This document shows positions 1-6,622 of a stretch of 11,777 nt of DNA, piece after piece (within the stretch, counting starts at the first letter, position 1; the number at the start of each line of letters is the position of its first letter). Made by a program: the position numbers and the translations under genes. The stretch is taken from the NCBI GenBank assembly GCA_938002705.1, contig CALLAG010000157.1:1-11777 (forward strand), given 5' to 3'. The notes below the pieces were generated by a model that saw only the letters and a program-made list of their open reading frames with translations, was not told the DNA's origin and did no database searches. The stretch is from an uncultured Saprospiraceae bacterium. Its GTDB lineage: Bacteria; Bacteroidota; Bacteroidia; Chitinophagales; Saprospiraceae.

Positions 1-65
1 ATATCTCGGGGTTTTCTATTCTTTTTATATTTCATAATTGAAAGATTTTATTACCTGAATTCATT

Positions 66-569
66 TTACAATGCATATTGTGATTCTGAGATAGTGATGG
101 ACATCATCTTAGATAATTGACGGTATTGGTCCTGTGTAAGCTGATTATATGGGGTATTGAAATTATGGAGTGCATAGGTTTTCTTTAGGTTTCTGATAGA
201 GGATTTGACCATCGCTAATACTTTGATATAATGATCATAATTACTGTCCTCATGCAATTTGATACTTATGTATGGCTTCTTGCTACTATCTACCATATCC
301 TTAAGGTGGCTTGTGATTATAGGCTCTATGTCAGATATGATATTCTGGCCTTCTATCATGATCTCGTTCTGGGCATTGATGATTAAGGATAGTACTCTGC
401 TGTCGCTGATTTTGCCTGGAGGGCCATTGTAGGGTGGTGGGAGAACCATAGGGATAGACTTCTCTCGTTGGAATGTGGTACACACCATGAAAAATATAAG
501 TAGGAGAAATGCTATGTCAGCGATGGAGCCTGATTGTATCTCTGGAGTAGATCTTTTACTTCTTGGCAT
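66..569 (-). CDS. exbD: ExbD/TolR-family biopolymer transport protein
   Basis: This 167-aa protein has the ExbD/TolR layout. A short basic cytoplasmic N-terminus (MPRSKRS) leads into one membrane helix at about residues 15-32, then a periplasmic domain. The helix contains S-x-A-D-I-A-F-L-L-L-I-F-F, and D18 matches the membrane aspartate that carries protons in ExbD/TolR. In this family, ExbD works with an ExbB/TolQ/MotA-type proton channel to power outer-membrane processes such as TonB-dependent uptake. The proline-rich stretch after the helix (VLPPPYNGPP, about 42-51) is typical of Bacteroidota members. No ExbB/TolQ partner lies upstream in this window; the upstream gene is a DUF3276 protein 104 bp away. 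A partner could lie beyond position 1. The ATG at 567-569 is well supported because the next Met is inside the membrane helix. It lies within a perfect inverted repeat (565-596). Family assignment is firm; the transported substrate is unknown. Confidence 0.93.
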   Translation of the reverse strand: MPRSKRSTPEIQSGSIADIAFLLLIFFMVCTTFQREKSIPMVLPPPYNGPPGKISDSRVLSLIINAQNEIMIEGQNIISDIEPIITSHLKDMVDSSKKPYISIKLHEDSNYDHYIKVLAMVKSSIRNLKKTYALHNFNTPYNQLTQDQYRQLSKMMSITISESQYAL

Positions 570-596
570 CTTATATGATTTTTTATATAAGATGCC
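565..596 (-). promoter_or_regulatory. Perfect 12-bp inverted repeat covering the exbD start codon
   Basis: GGCATCTTATAT (565-576) and ATATAAGATGCC (585-596) are perfect reverse complements around an 8-nt spacer (577-584). The exbD start codon (567-569) lies inside the arm. In exbD mRNA the ATG would sit in the 3' arm of a 12-bp stem with its upstream region in the loop and 5' arm, so initiation could be blocked when the stem forms. A DNA-binding site for a dimeric regulator is the alternative reading. No T-run follows on either strand, so it is not a typical terminator. The structure is seen directly; the regulatory role is inferred. Confidence 0.6.
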
Positions 597-616
597 GTAT
601 GCCAGTTCTACGGTGG

Positions 617-642
617 GAATCTCATAGGTAATTATGAGATTC
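617..642. repeat. Perfect 10-bp hairpin between the DUF3276 gene and exbD
   Basis: GAATCTCATA (617-626) pairs perfectly with TATGAGATTC (633-642) across a 6-nt loop. It lies in the 104-bp gap between the DUF3276 stop codon and the exbD start. In the minus (transcribed) direction it is followed by CCCACCG rather than a T-run, so it is not a standard Rho-independent terminator for the DUF3276 gene. In the plus direction a T-rich stretch begins only about 8 nt later (651-655). It could be an mRNA-processing or stabilising hairpin or a protein-binding site. Confidence 0.5.
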
Positions 643-673
643 GATATGTATTTTTGATTTCTTTAGTTAGGTA

Positions 674-1132
674 CTACCAGCTGAGGTCTTCGTCTACATC
701 TTCTTGAGAAGAGTTGTCTACTTCAGGTGTAGTCGTTGTTGATTCTTCTTTTACTTCTTGAGGAGCCGATGCTGTAGAATCTTCTGTTTTCTTACTATGA
801 TCGTAGTCCCTCGTAATCTCGCCAGAAGCCAGTTTCTCTTCCCACTCTAGCTGTCTTCTTTCATACAACTCATAATCAAATTCTGGCATAAGCTCCGTCT
901 TGACATGCTCGACAGTATCATTAAGATTACTCATGAATCTGTTGAAATCTTCTTTGTACAAGAATATCTTATGTCTCTCGTACCCATTACCGTCAAATCG
1001 CTTAGTGCTTTCTGTGATTGTGATGTAAAAGTCTTCACCCTTCGTCTGTCTTACATCAAAGAAGTAAGTCCTTCTCTTTCCTGCTCTTACTTTTGTCGAG
1101 TAGACACTTTCGAATTTTTTGTCGTTTTCCAC
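674..1132 (-). CDS. DUF3276 / PUR-family nucleic-acid-binding protein
   Basis: This 152-aa protein has a PUR-alpha-like repeat at about residues 11-78. The signature is S-T-K-V-R-A-G-K-R-R-T-Y-F-F-D-V, followed by YITITESTKR and a basic-aromatic segment (HKIFLYKEDFNRF). This matches the DUF3276 family of Bacteroidota, related to the single-stranded DNA/RNA-binding PUR fold known in eukaryotes and in Borrelia. The tail from about residue 110 is low-complexity, acidic and Ser/Thr-rich, and ends in EDVDEDLSW; it is probably disordered. The start is a GTG at 1130-1132: an in-frame TAA lies 15 bases upstream (1148-1150) with no ATG between, and the N-terminal MEN fits the family. The gene is flanked by non-coding gaps of 115 bp upstream and 104 bp downstream, so it may have its own promoter. 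Nucleic-acid binding is inferred from the family; the cellular role is not known. Confidence 0.88.
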   Translation of the reverse strand: MENDKKFESVYSTKVRAGKRRTYFFDVRQTKGEDFYITITESTKRFDGNGYERHKIFLYKEDFNRFMSNLNDTVEHVKTELMPEFDYELYERRQLEWEEKLASGEITRDYDHSKKTEDSTASAPQEVKEESTTTTPEVDNSSQEDVDEDLSW

Positions 1133-1247
1133 TGTACTTGAATTTTTTTATATCACTAATTTACTCTATTTCCATAAAAAATAACTTTTTATTGGATTTT
1201 AACAGCAGTTATATCACCTGCTTAAGTATAAACAATACAAATATTGG

Positions 1248-3050
1248 TTATTCCTCGTATTGTTTTTTGACTATTTGGCTGTAGTAGCCATCCATCTCCA
1301 TCAGCTTATCATGCTTACCTAAGGCTTCTACCTCTCCTCCTTCCAGTACTAATATCTGATCAAATTCTATAAGACTTGATATTCTATGGGTTACGATGAT
1401 GGATGTCTTATCCTTCAGTGCCCCGTCAAGATATTCTAATATTTTATGTTCAGTATTAGCATCTAATGCGGATAGCGAATCATCCATGAGGATGATATTA
1501 GGATCTTTGATCAATGCTCTTGCTATAGATAATCGTTGCTTCTGGCCTCCTGATAGCGTTACGCCTCTTTCTCCTACGTGAGTTTGATAATGATCCGGTA
1601 GAGCTAATATATCATCACCTATCGCAGCATGATCTGCATATCTCATCACAGTGTCAAGGTCAGCATCTGGTTTTCCAAACTTTACATTGTCTTCGATAGT
1701 ATCTGAGAATAGAAATACATTCTGAGGGACGTATCCTATCTGAGTTCTTAGATTGTATAGATCTACATCTTTTATATTAATGCCATCTATAAGGATCTCT
1801 CCTGCGCTGACGTCATAGAATCTTAATAGTAGATCTGCAATAGTACTCTTACCAGAAGCGGTACGACCGACGATGGCTAATTTCTCTCCTGGATTTATGA
1901 CGAATGATACATTCTTTAATGCTTCTATACCTGTATCAGGATATATAAAAGATACATTTTTGAATTCTATTTTGCCAGCCAGATTAATATTGTTATTGGT
2001 AGTATTCGTTATTTCTGGTTCTATACTTAGGATCTCGTTGATTCTGGTCTGAGAAGCTTCTGCTTGCTGTATGATAGACGCTATCCATCCTATGGCTGTA
2101 ATAGGCCAGTTAAGGTATCCTATATAGATAATGAACTCCATTAAGTTACCAGCAGTGATCTTATCTTCTATGTACAATGTACCACCGATGTATACAGCAA
2201 GTATTGTACTGATATTCATCAATATAATCATGAGTGGAAAGAACAATGCATTAACTCTTGCTAGCTGCAGAGACTTCTTTCTGTAGTTTTCACTTTCTTC
2301 TTCGAAGTATTCAGTGAACTGATCTTCCTTGACATAAGATTTGACAATTCTGATACCTGAGTAGACTTCTTGAGCTATAGAGTTCAGCTTACTTATCTGC
2401 TTCTGTATCTGATAGCTTTTATCATGGATGACTCTACTTACAAAGTATATAGATATGGATAGAAATGGCAAAGGGAGTAGTGTAAATAGAGTCAATTTAG
2501 TATTGACTTGAAACATGGCTGTGATTACGAATATTACGAGCATAGATACAGTAATACCATACATAAGTGCTGGCCCCAGATACATTCTTACTTTAGATAC
2601 ATCTTCTGATACTCGGGCCATAAGGTCTCCCGTCTTATTCTTCTTATAGAAAGCATAATCCAGCTTCTGGTAGTGCTGGTAGATTTCCTTACGCAAGTCA
2701 TACTCTATAAGCCTGGACATTACTATAATCGTCTTACGCATACAATACATAAAAAACCCCATCAATAGATACAGACCTATAACCACACCTGCAAACCTTA
2801 CTATATCTGGACCGAATAGATCATAGAACGACTGCGTCCTCTCATCTCCGGTAAATTCTTTTGATTTTCCAATTATAAAATCCAGTGATCTACTGATTTC
2901 TTTAGGTGCTTTGACCATAAAGAACTGAGATAATCCTACAAATAAAGCACCCAAGGCCAATCGACCTCGATACTTCCATAAGTACTTATTAAGATATCGT
3001 AGATTTTTCAAATTATTATCACTGTTATTATACTTCGTCAAAGGTAACAA
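1248..3050 (-). CDS. ABC exporter half-transporter (fused permease and ATPase, MsbA/MdlB type)
   Basis: This 600-aa protein has an N-terminal type-IV exporter membrane domain (about 28-330, six predicted helices) and a C-terminal nucleotide-binding domain (about 360-595). Visible motifs are Walker A GRTASGKST (395-403), the Q-loop at Q443 (YVPQ), signature LSGGQ (499-503), Walker B IILMD (519-523), D-loop SALD and the H-loop His at H555. Residue 524, usually the catalytic Glu after Walker B, is Asp. This resembles the degenerate-site subunit of heterodimeric exporters such as TM287 and BmrC, although such homologues in Bacteroidota can stand alone. No second half-transporter is visible here. 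The start is non-ATG: a TTG at 3048-3050 lies two codons after an in-frame stop, and the first internal ATG is at residue 45, inside the first membrane helix. The substrate (lipid, drug or peptide) cannot be told from sequence. The gene is 128 bp from the HhH gene upstream. Confidence 0.93.
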   Translation of the reverse strand: MLPLTKYNNSDNNLKNLRYLNKYLWKYRGRLALGALFVGLSQFFMVKAPKEISRSLDFIIGKSKEFTGDERTQSFYDLFGPDIVRFAGVVIGLYLLMGFFMYCMRKTIIVMSRLIEYDLRKEIYQHYQKLDYAFYKKNKTGDLMARVSEDVSKVRMYLGPALMYGITVSMLVIFVITAMFQVNTKLTLFTLLPLPFLSISIYFVSRVIHDKSYQIQKQISKLNSIAQEVYSGIRIVKSYVKEDQFTEYFEEESENYRKKSLQLARVNALFFPLMIILMNISTILAVYIGGTLYIEDKITAGNLMEFIIYIGYLNWPITAIGWIASIIQQAEASQTRINEILSIEPEITNTTNNNINLAGKIEFKNVSFIYPDTGIEALKNVSFVINPGEKLAIVGRTASGKSTIADLLLRFYDVSAGEILIDGINIKDVDLYNLRTQIGYVPQNVFLFSDTIEDNVKFGKPDADLDTVMRYADHAAIGDDILALPDHYQTHVGERGVTLSGGQKQRLSIARALIKDPNIILMDDSLSALDANTEHKILEYLDGALKDKTSIIVTHRISSLIEFDQILVLEGGEVEALGKHDKLMEMDGYYSQIVKKQYEE

Positions 3051-3178
3051 AGCTTAACACTTATAGCTACAATCAGTTTAATCTGGATTACGAATAGAGC
3101 ATTTACAAGCATTGTATATACTCATATAATAAAAATGATTATCGATTGTATGGGTGGATTAAGCATCACGTTGTACTA

Positions 3179-4399
3179 TTATTCTAAGGATAGGTATGGT
3201 AGAATCTTCATATAGATGGAGTCATTGATTAGTATGGTCTTTTTGACATCAGATATGTTTTTGTAAGGACCATGCTGTTCTCTGTAGTTAACGATGATGT
3301 TAGCTACTCTATAATCGATGTATTTATGAGACTTTAGGGTAATGACGTCTGCTGTATTGATATTGATCTTAGCGACACTATCTGAGCATATTATATATCC
3401 TTTGTTATCTATAAGTATCTCTGGTTCGAAAGCATAGATTTCATTAAGCTGACTTAATGAGTGGAAGCCTCCGAGGCTATTTCTATATTCTATAATAGCA
3501 CCTGAGAGGTAAGGGCCTACACCATAGAGTGACTTTAGGGCTGTTGTATCTGCGGTATTGATATCGACGATTTGTCTCGCTTTCTTCTTATAATTTTGGT
3601 TGTAGGATTTCTTAGCGGAGAGTAAGCTTGTGTCTATAGTACAGTAGGGGAGTATTGTTGAGATAGAGTTGCTATCGATATTGTATATTCTGTAGAGGTC
3701 TTCACATTTTCGGAACTCACCACCCTTTGCTCTATAGTTTAATATTTTTGATACAGAATATCTATGTATGCCGAGGGATATCCATAGAAGGCTGTCTGCG
3801 GTATTTGGATCAAAATTCGTGAGTTCTACAACAGGCTTTTCCCATTGCTTCTTTTTATTTTTTGTCGGATTATCTTTTTCTTTTACATATGATTTTTTAG
3901 ATGGTATTTTGTTATTATCGATATTGCAATAGGGGAGTAAGGTAGATATATAGCTCGTATCTATGTTATAGATTTTGAAGAGGTCTTTACATTTTCTGAA
4001 CCTGCCACCCTTTGATCTGTAGTTAAGAATTTTAGATACGGAGTATCTATGTACGCCAAGGGATATCCACTGAAGACTATCTATTGTATTCGGGTCAAAC
4101 TCCGTGAGTTTTATAACAGGCTTTTCCCATTTTTTCTTACTGTATCGAGCCTCTCTTTCTGATTTCTTTTGGGCTACCGTATTTAAGACGGCTTCAGCTT
4201 GTGATATGGCTTGCTCTTTGTCGGCATCTGAGTGTGCACTGAGTTGTACTATTTCTGAAAGGGAAGTATGTGTATCTTGATTCATCATACGAGGTTTCAT
4301 AAATATATTACTGCCATAGATTAGTATCATAATAAAACTAAGTGCAAGTATAATGGCTCTTTCTTTCTTAGTAAATATTATAAATTCAGGAATTTTCAT
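3179..4399 (-). CDS. Membrane-anchored protein with four ComEA-like helix-hairpin-helix units
   Basis: This 406-aa protein begins with one hydrophobic segment (about 14-34), probably an inner-membrane anchor that exposes the rest to the periplasm. A charged linker (about 45-90) follows, then four ComEA-type units at about 91-161, 186-256, 277-338 and 344-404. Each carries a D-x-N-T-A/I-D-x-x-x-L core and a Y-R-x-x-x-G-x-F/Y segment. Units 1 and 2 are near duplicates (55 of 71 residues identical, 95 residues apart); units 3 and 4 are more diverged. ComEA-like HhH proteins bind double-stranded DNA during natural transformation. The start ATG (4397-4399) overlaps the comEC stop as ATGA, indicating one transcript with translational coupling and supporting a role in DNA uptake. 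A structural role unrelated to DNA is possible but less likely given the partner. DNA binding is inferred from the family and has not been shown for this protein. Confidence 0.9.
   Translation of the reverse strand: MKIPEFIIFTKKERAIILALSFIMILIYGSNIFMKPRMMNQDTHTSLSEIVQLSAHSDADKEQAISQAEAVLNTVAQKKSEREARYSKKKWEKPVIKLTEFDPNTIDSLQWISLGVHRYSVSKILNYRSKGGRFRKCKDLFKIYNIDTSYISTLLPYCNIDNNKIPSKKSYVKEKDNPTKNKKKQWEKPVVELTNFDPNTADSLLWISLGIHRYSVSKILNYRAKGGEFRKCEDLYRIYNIDSNSISTILPYCTIDTSLLSAKKSYNQNYKKKARQIVDINTADTTALKSLYGVGPYLSGAIIEYRNSLGGFHSLSQLNEIYAFEPEILIDNKGYIICSDSVAKININTADVITLKSHKYIDYRVANIIVNYREQHGPYKNISDVKKTILINDSIYMKILPYLSLE
3632..4129 (-). repeat. Intragenic tandem duplication encoding HhH units 1 and 2
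   Basis: Two segments, 3917-4129 (residues 91-161) and 3632-3844 (residues 186-256), encode near-identical HhH units with an offset of exactly 285 bp (95 codons). Both begin with W-E-K-P. The proteins match at 55 of 71 positions by eye, and differences are spread along the unit. This suggests a duplication that has since diverged rather than an assembly error. The spacer between the units (about residues 162-185) is lysine-rich. Confidence 0.85.
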
Positions 4400-6444
4400 A
4401 CGTTCATTTTATAGATGAATGCACCATCAGCAGTATCATGGTATCGAATAGAATTTTTATCCAATAGTTTCTTTAACCTGTATTTACTTTTTATAACTGA
4501 TCCATCAATGACGACTTGGTCAATTTTAAATTTACTTATGACCGCTTTATGAAGATTGTAATTGTCATTGTTGATTATATATAGGTCTATAGTGTGCTTA
4601 CTTTCATATTTAAGTAATTGATCAGATGGATTGATAAGTATGAGGTGATTATTGATGTAGAGTAGCCCATGCAACTCTTCTATCTCTCTATCGGTTTTAG
4701 AGAGTGTATCGATTACCATATTGGAAGTTCTGTAGTTTCTACAGTTCCACGTTTCTGTATTTTCTTTTTCTATATTATGAGAGAGGTAGGTACGGTATCC
4801 GTTATGAATGTACTCTGCTATACTATTTTTATATATGTGATAGACTACAATAGACTCTGATTTCCAAGTTTCATTTTTTGTGTATCGATGCATTAATCCG
4901 TAGAAGGATAATAAAGCGATACTTGCATATATCCATTTGGCTTTTTCTTTTTTGAGGCCGATCATTAATAGGATAAGAGCACTATATACTATCGCTAAGC
5001 CAGATCTGTCTATCCATATATCATCGATGATGGTATACGGGAATTGATTTATTTTATAAATCCCAAAATTAAGAAGACTAAGGGATGTGTCTAACACGTA
5101 TCCAGCTATAGGAGTAATCATATCTGCTACATAGGGTACGCATGATGATATAATCATGATAATACTGACCAGTAAGATGAAGAATGCTAATGGTACAGCG
5201 ATCATACCACTGAGCCAAAATAGGAGTGGAAATTTATGAAAATAATAAATAGATAACGGAGTCAACAGTACTTGCGCAGATACTGATAAGATAATTAATT
5301 GGTAAGCCCTTCGCTTTATTTTATTAGAAGATATATACTGTCTATCTAAGTAAGGAAAGAAAAATATAATACTCAGTACTGCTATAAACGAGAACTGGAA
5401 ACTTACTGTAAATAGCTGGTGAGGATTATATATAAGAATGGCACCAGCTGCAGCTCCGATTGTATTATAGGTGTTGAGATATTTTCTGAATACTGGAGCT
5501 GCTAAGACTGCGGTGTACATAACGGCTGCTCTTAGGGAAGGAGGGCCGGCCCCTGTCATATAGACGTACAGCCATATAGCTGATAATGCAATAAGAAAGG
5601 TGATGCCATCAGAGAACTTTACACTTCTAAATGGTTTTAATAAGGCTACAATAATTAATCCTACAATACCTACATGTAATCCAGAAACAGCAAGTATATG
5701 TATGGCTCCGGTATTACTGTATGAGTCGTTCAGGTCATCATCTACAAGTGACCTATCTCCTAAGAGCATGGCTTGAGCGATAGCTTTATTATCAGTCTTG
5801 TTGATATATCTATCTAAGAGTTTTTGGATATGAGCTTTAGAGGCATTCGTGATTTTGCTTATCGGATTTGGATCATTTTGTGATATTATAGAATATTGAT
5901 CTTCATAAGCATAGGCTTGTTCGTATATCTTTTTTCTGGATAAGAATTCTTTGTAGTTGAATGTAAGTGGGTTGGGATTCTCAAATATCTTATATGCATT
6001 ATTGGGAATCAGGATAATACTACCTTCCTTTATTTGCTCCGCATGAGTGAGCGGAAAGTAGACAAGAAGGTTGCCCTTACATGCACTCAAGGAGTCTATA
6101 GTTCTACCGGTATAAATAACAGTAACATTACATTGTATGTTTTTTTGGTTGAGCTTTTTACTACCTACGTCTACTATCAGTATGTCATTCTCAGTAATGT
6201 CAGAATAATGTTGATACGTATACTCTTTAGTATGTACGGCATAACTTAAGAATCCTAATAGGATAGTGATTATGTATATGAGAATAGATGTTGTAATTCT
6301 GCTACGCCTATGTGTATAGGTAGCGACACACATCGTCATAGAGACAATTACAAATACAAATTGGAATAGAGGTAATGAGATATCCACAGCTTCCGCTATA
6401 ATAATACCTAAGCATAGGAAGATCGCAAGCTTCGCTAGTGGCAT
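4396..6444 (-). CDS. comEC: ComEC/Rec2-family DNA-uptake channel lacking a canonical metallo-beta-lactamase motif
   Basis: This 682-aa polytopic membrane protein has a hydrophobic N-terminus (about 4-70), then a soluble OB-like region (about 85-190) like DUF4131. The Competence domain spans about 220-500 and includes A-M-L-L-G-D-R-S at 225-232 and the diagnostic H-I-L-A-V-S-G-L-H-V at 249-258. Further family residues are GAGPPSLRAAVMY (298-310) and the later helices to about 498. ComEC forms the inner-membrane channel that imports single-stranded DNA. The C-terminal region (about 525-682) sits where many homologues have a metallo-beta-lactamase-like nuclease domain, but I see no HxHxDH motif. 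This variant is therefore probably channel-only, as in other Bacteroidota homologues. The start ATG (6442-6444) directly precedes the first hydrophobic helix. The stop overlaps the downstream HhH gene as ATGA, so the two are likely co-transcribed. A 178-bp gap upstream (6445-6622) may hold the promoter; I could not pick one with confidence. Confidence 0.95.
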   Translation of the reverse strand: MPLAKLAIFLCLGIIIAEAVDISLPLFQFVFVIVSMTMCVATYTHRRSRITTSILIYIITILLGFLSYAVHTKEYTYQHYSDITENDILIVDVGSKKLNQKNIQCNVTVIYTGRTIDSLSACKGNLLVYFPLTHAEQIKEGSIILIPNNAYKIFENPNPLTFNYKEFLSRKKIYEQAYAYEDQYSIISQNDPNPISKITNASKAHIQKLLDRYINKTDNKAIAQAMLLGDRSLVDDDLNDSYSNTGAIHILAVSGLHVGIVGLIIVALLKPFRSVKFSDGITFLIALSAIWLYVYMTGAGPPSLRAAVMYTAVLAAPVFRKYLNTYNTIGAAAGAILIYNPHQLFTVSFQFSFIAVLSIIFFFPYLDRQYISSNKIKRRAYQLIILSVSAQVLLTPLSIYYFHKFPLLFWLSGMIAVPLAFFILLVSIIMIISSCVPYVADMITPIAGYVLDTSLSLLNFGIYKINQFPYTIIDDIWIDRSGLAIVYSALILLMIGLKKEKAKWIYASIALLSFYGLMHRYTKNETWKSESIVVYHIYKNSIAEYIHNGYRTYLSHNIEKENTETWNCRNYRTSNMVIDTLSKTDREIEELHGLLYINNHLILINPSDQLLKYESKHTIDLYIINNDNYNLHKAVISKFKIDQVVIDGSVIKSKYRLKKLLDKNSIRYHDTADGAFIYKMNV

Positions 6445-6622
6445 AATGTAGTTGTCTTGAGTGATTAGTTCAACTAAATATATAGACTAAATGCGAATCA
6501 ACAAAATATTAAAGGGTTAAATATGTGATATACGGATGTTATGTAGTCGTTTGGCTATGTGTACAAAATAATGATATATTGAACATGCTTATGAGTTAGC
6601 TGGATAATAAGGTCAAGTTATC

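Noticed and set aside
1204..1222. Weak hairpin AGCAG/CTGCT after the ABC gene as a terminator
   Set aside because: The stem is only 5-7 bp with a mismatch, and no T-run follows in the direction of transcription.
905..1284. Two short plus-strand frames over the DUF3276 gene and the gap before the ABC gene
   Set aside because: The first is the shadow of DUF3276. The second crosses AT-rich non-coding DNA and the end of the ABC gene, with no family signal.
5540..5556. GC-rich palindrome GGGCCGGCCC in otherwise AT-rich DNA
   Set aside because: It falls in the conserved GAGPPSLR segment of ComEC, so Gly and Pro codons explain the GC content and symmetry.
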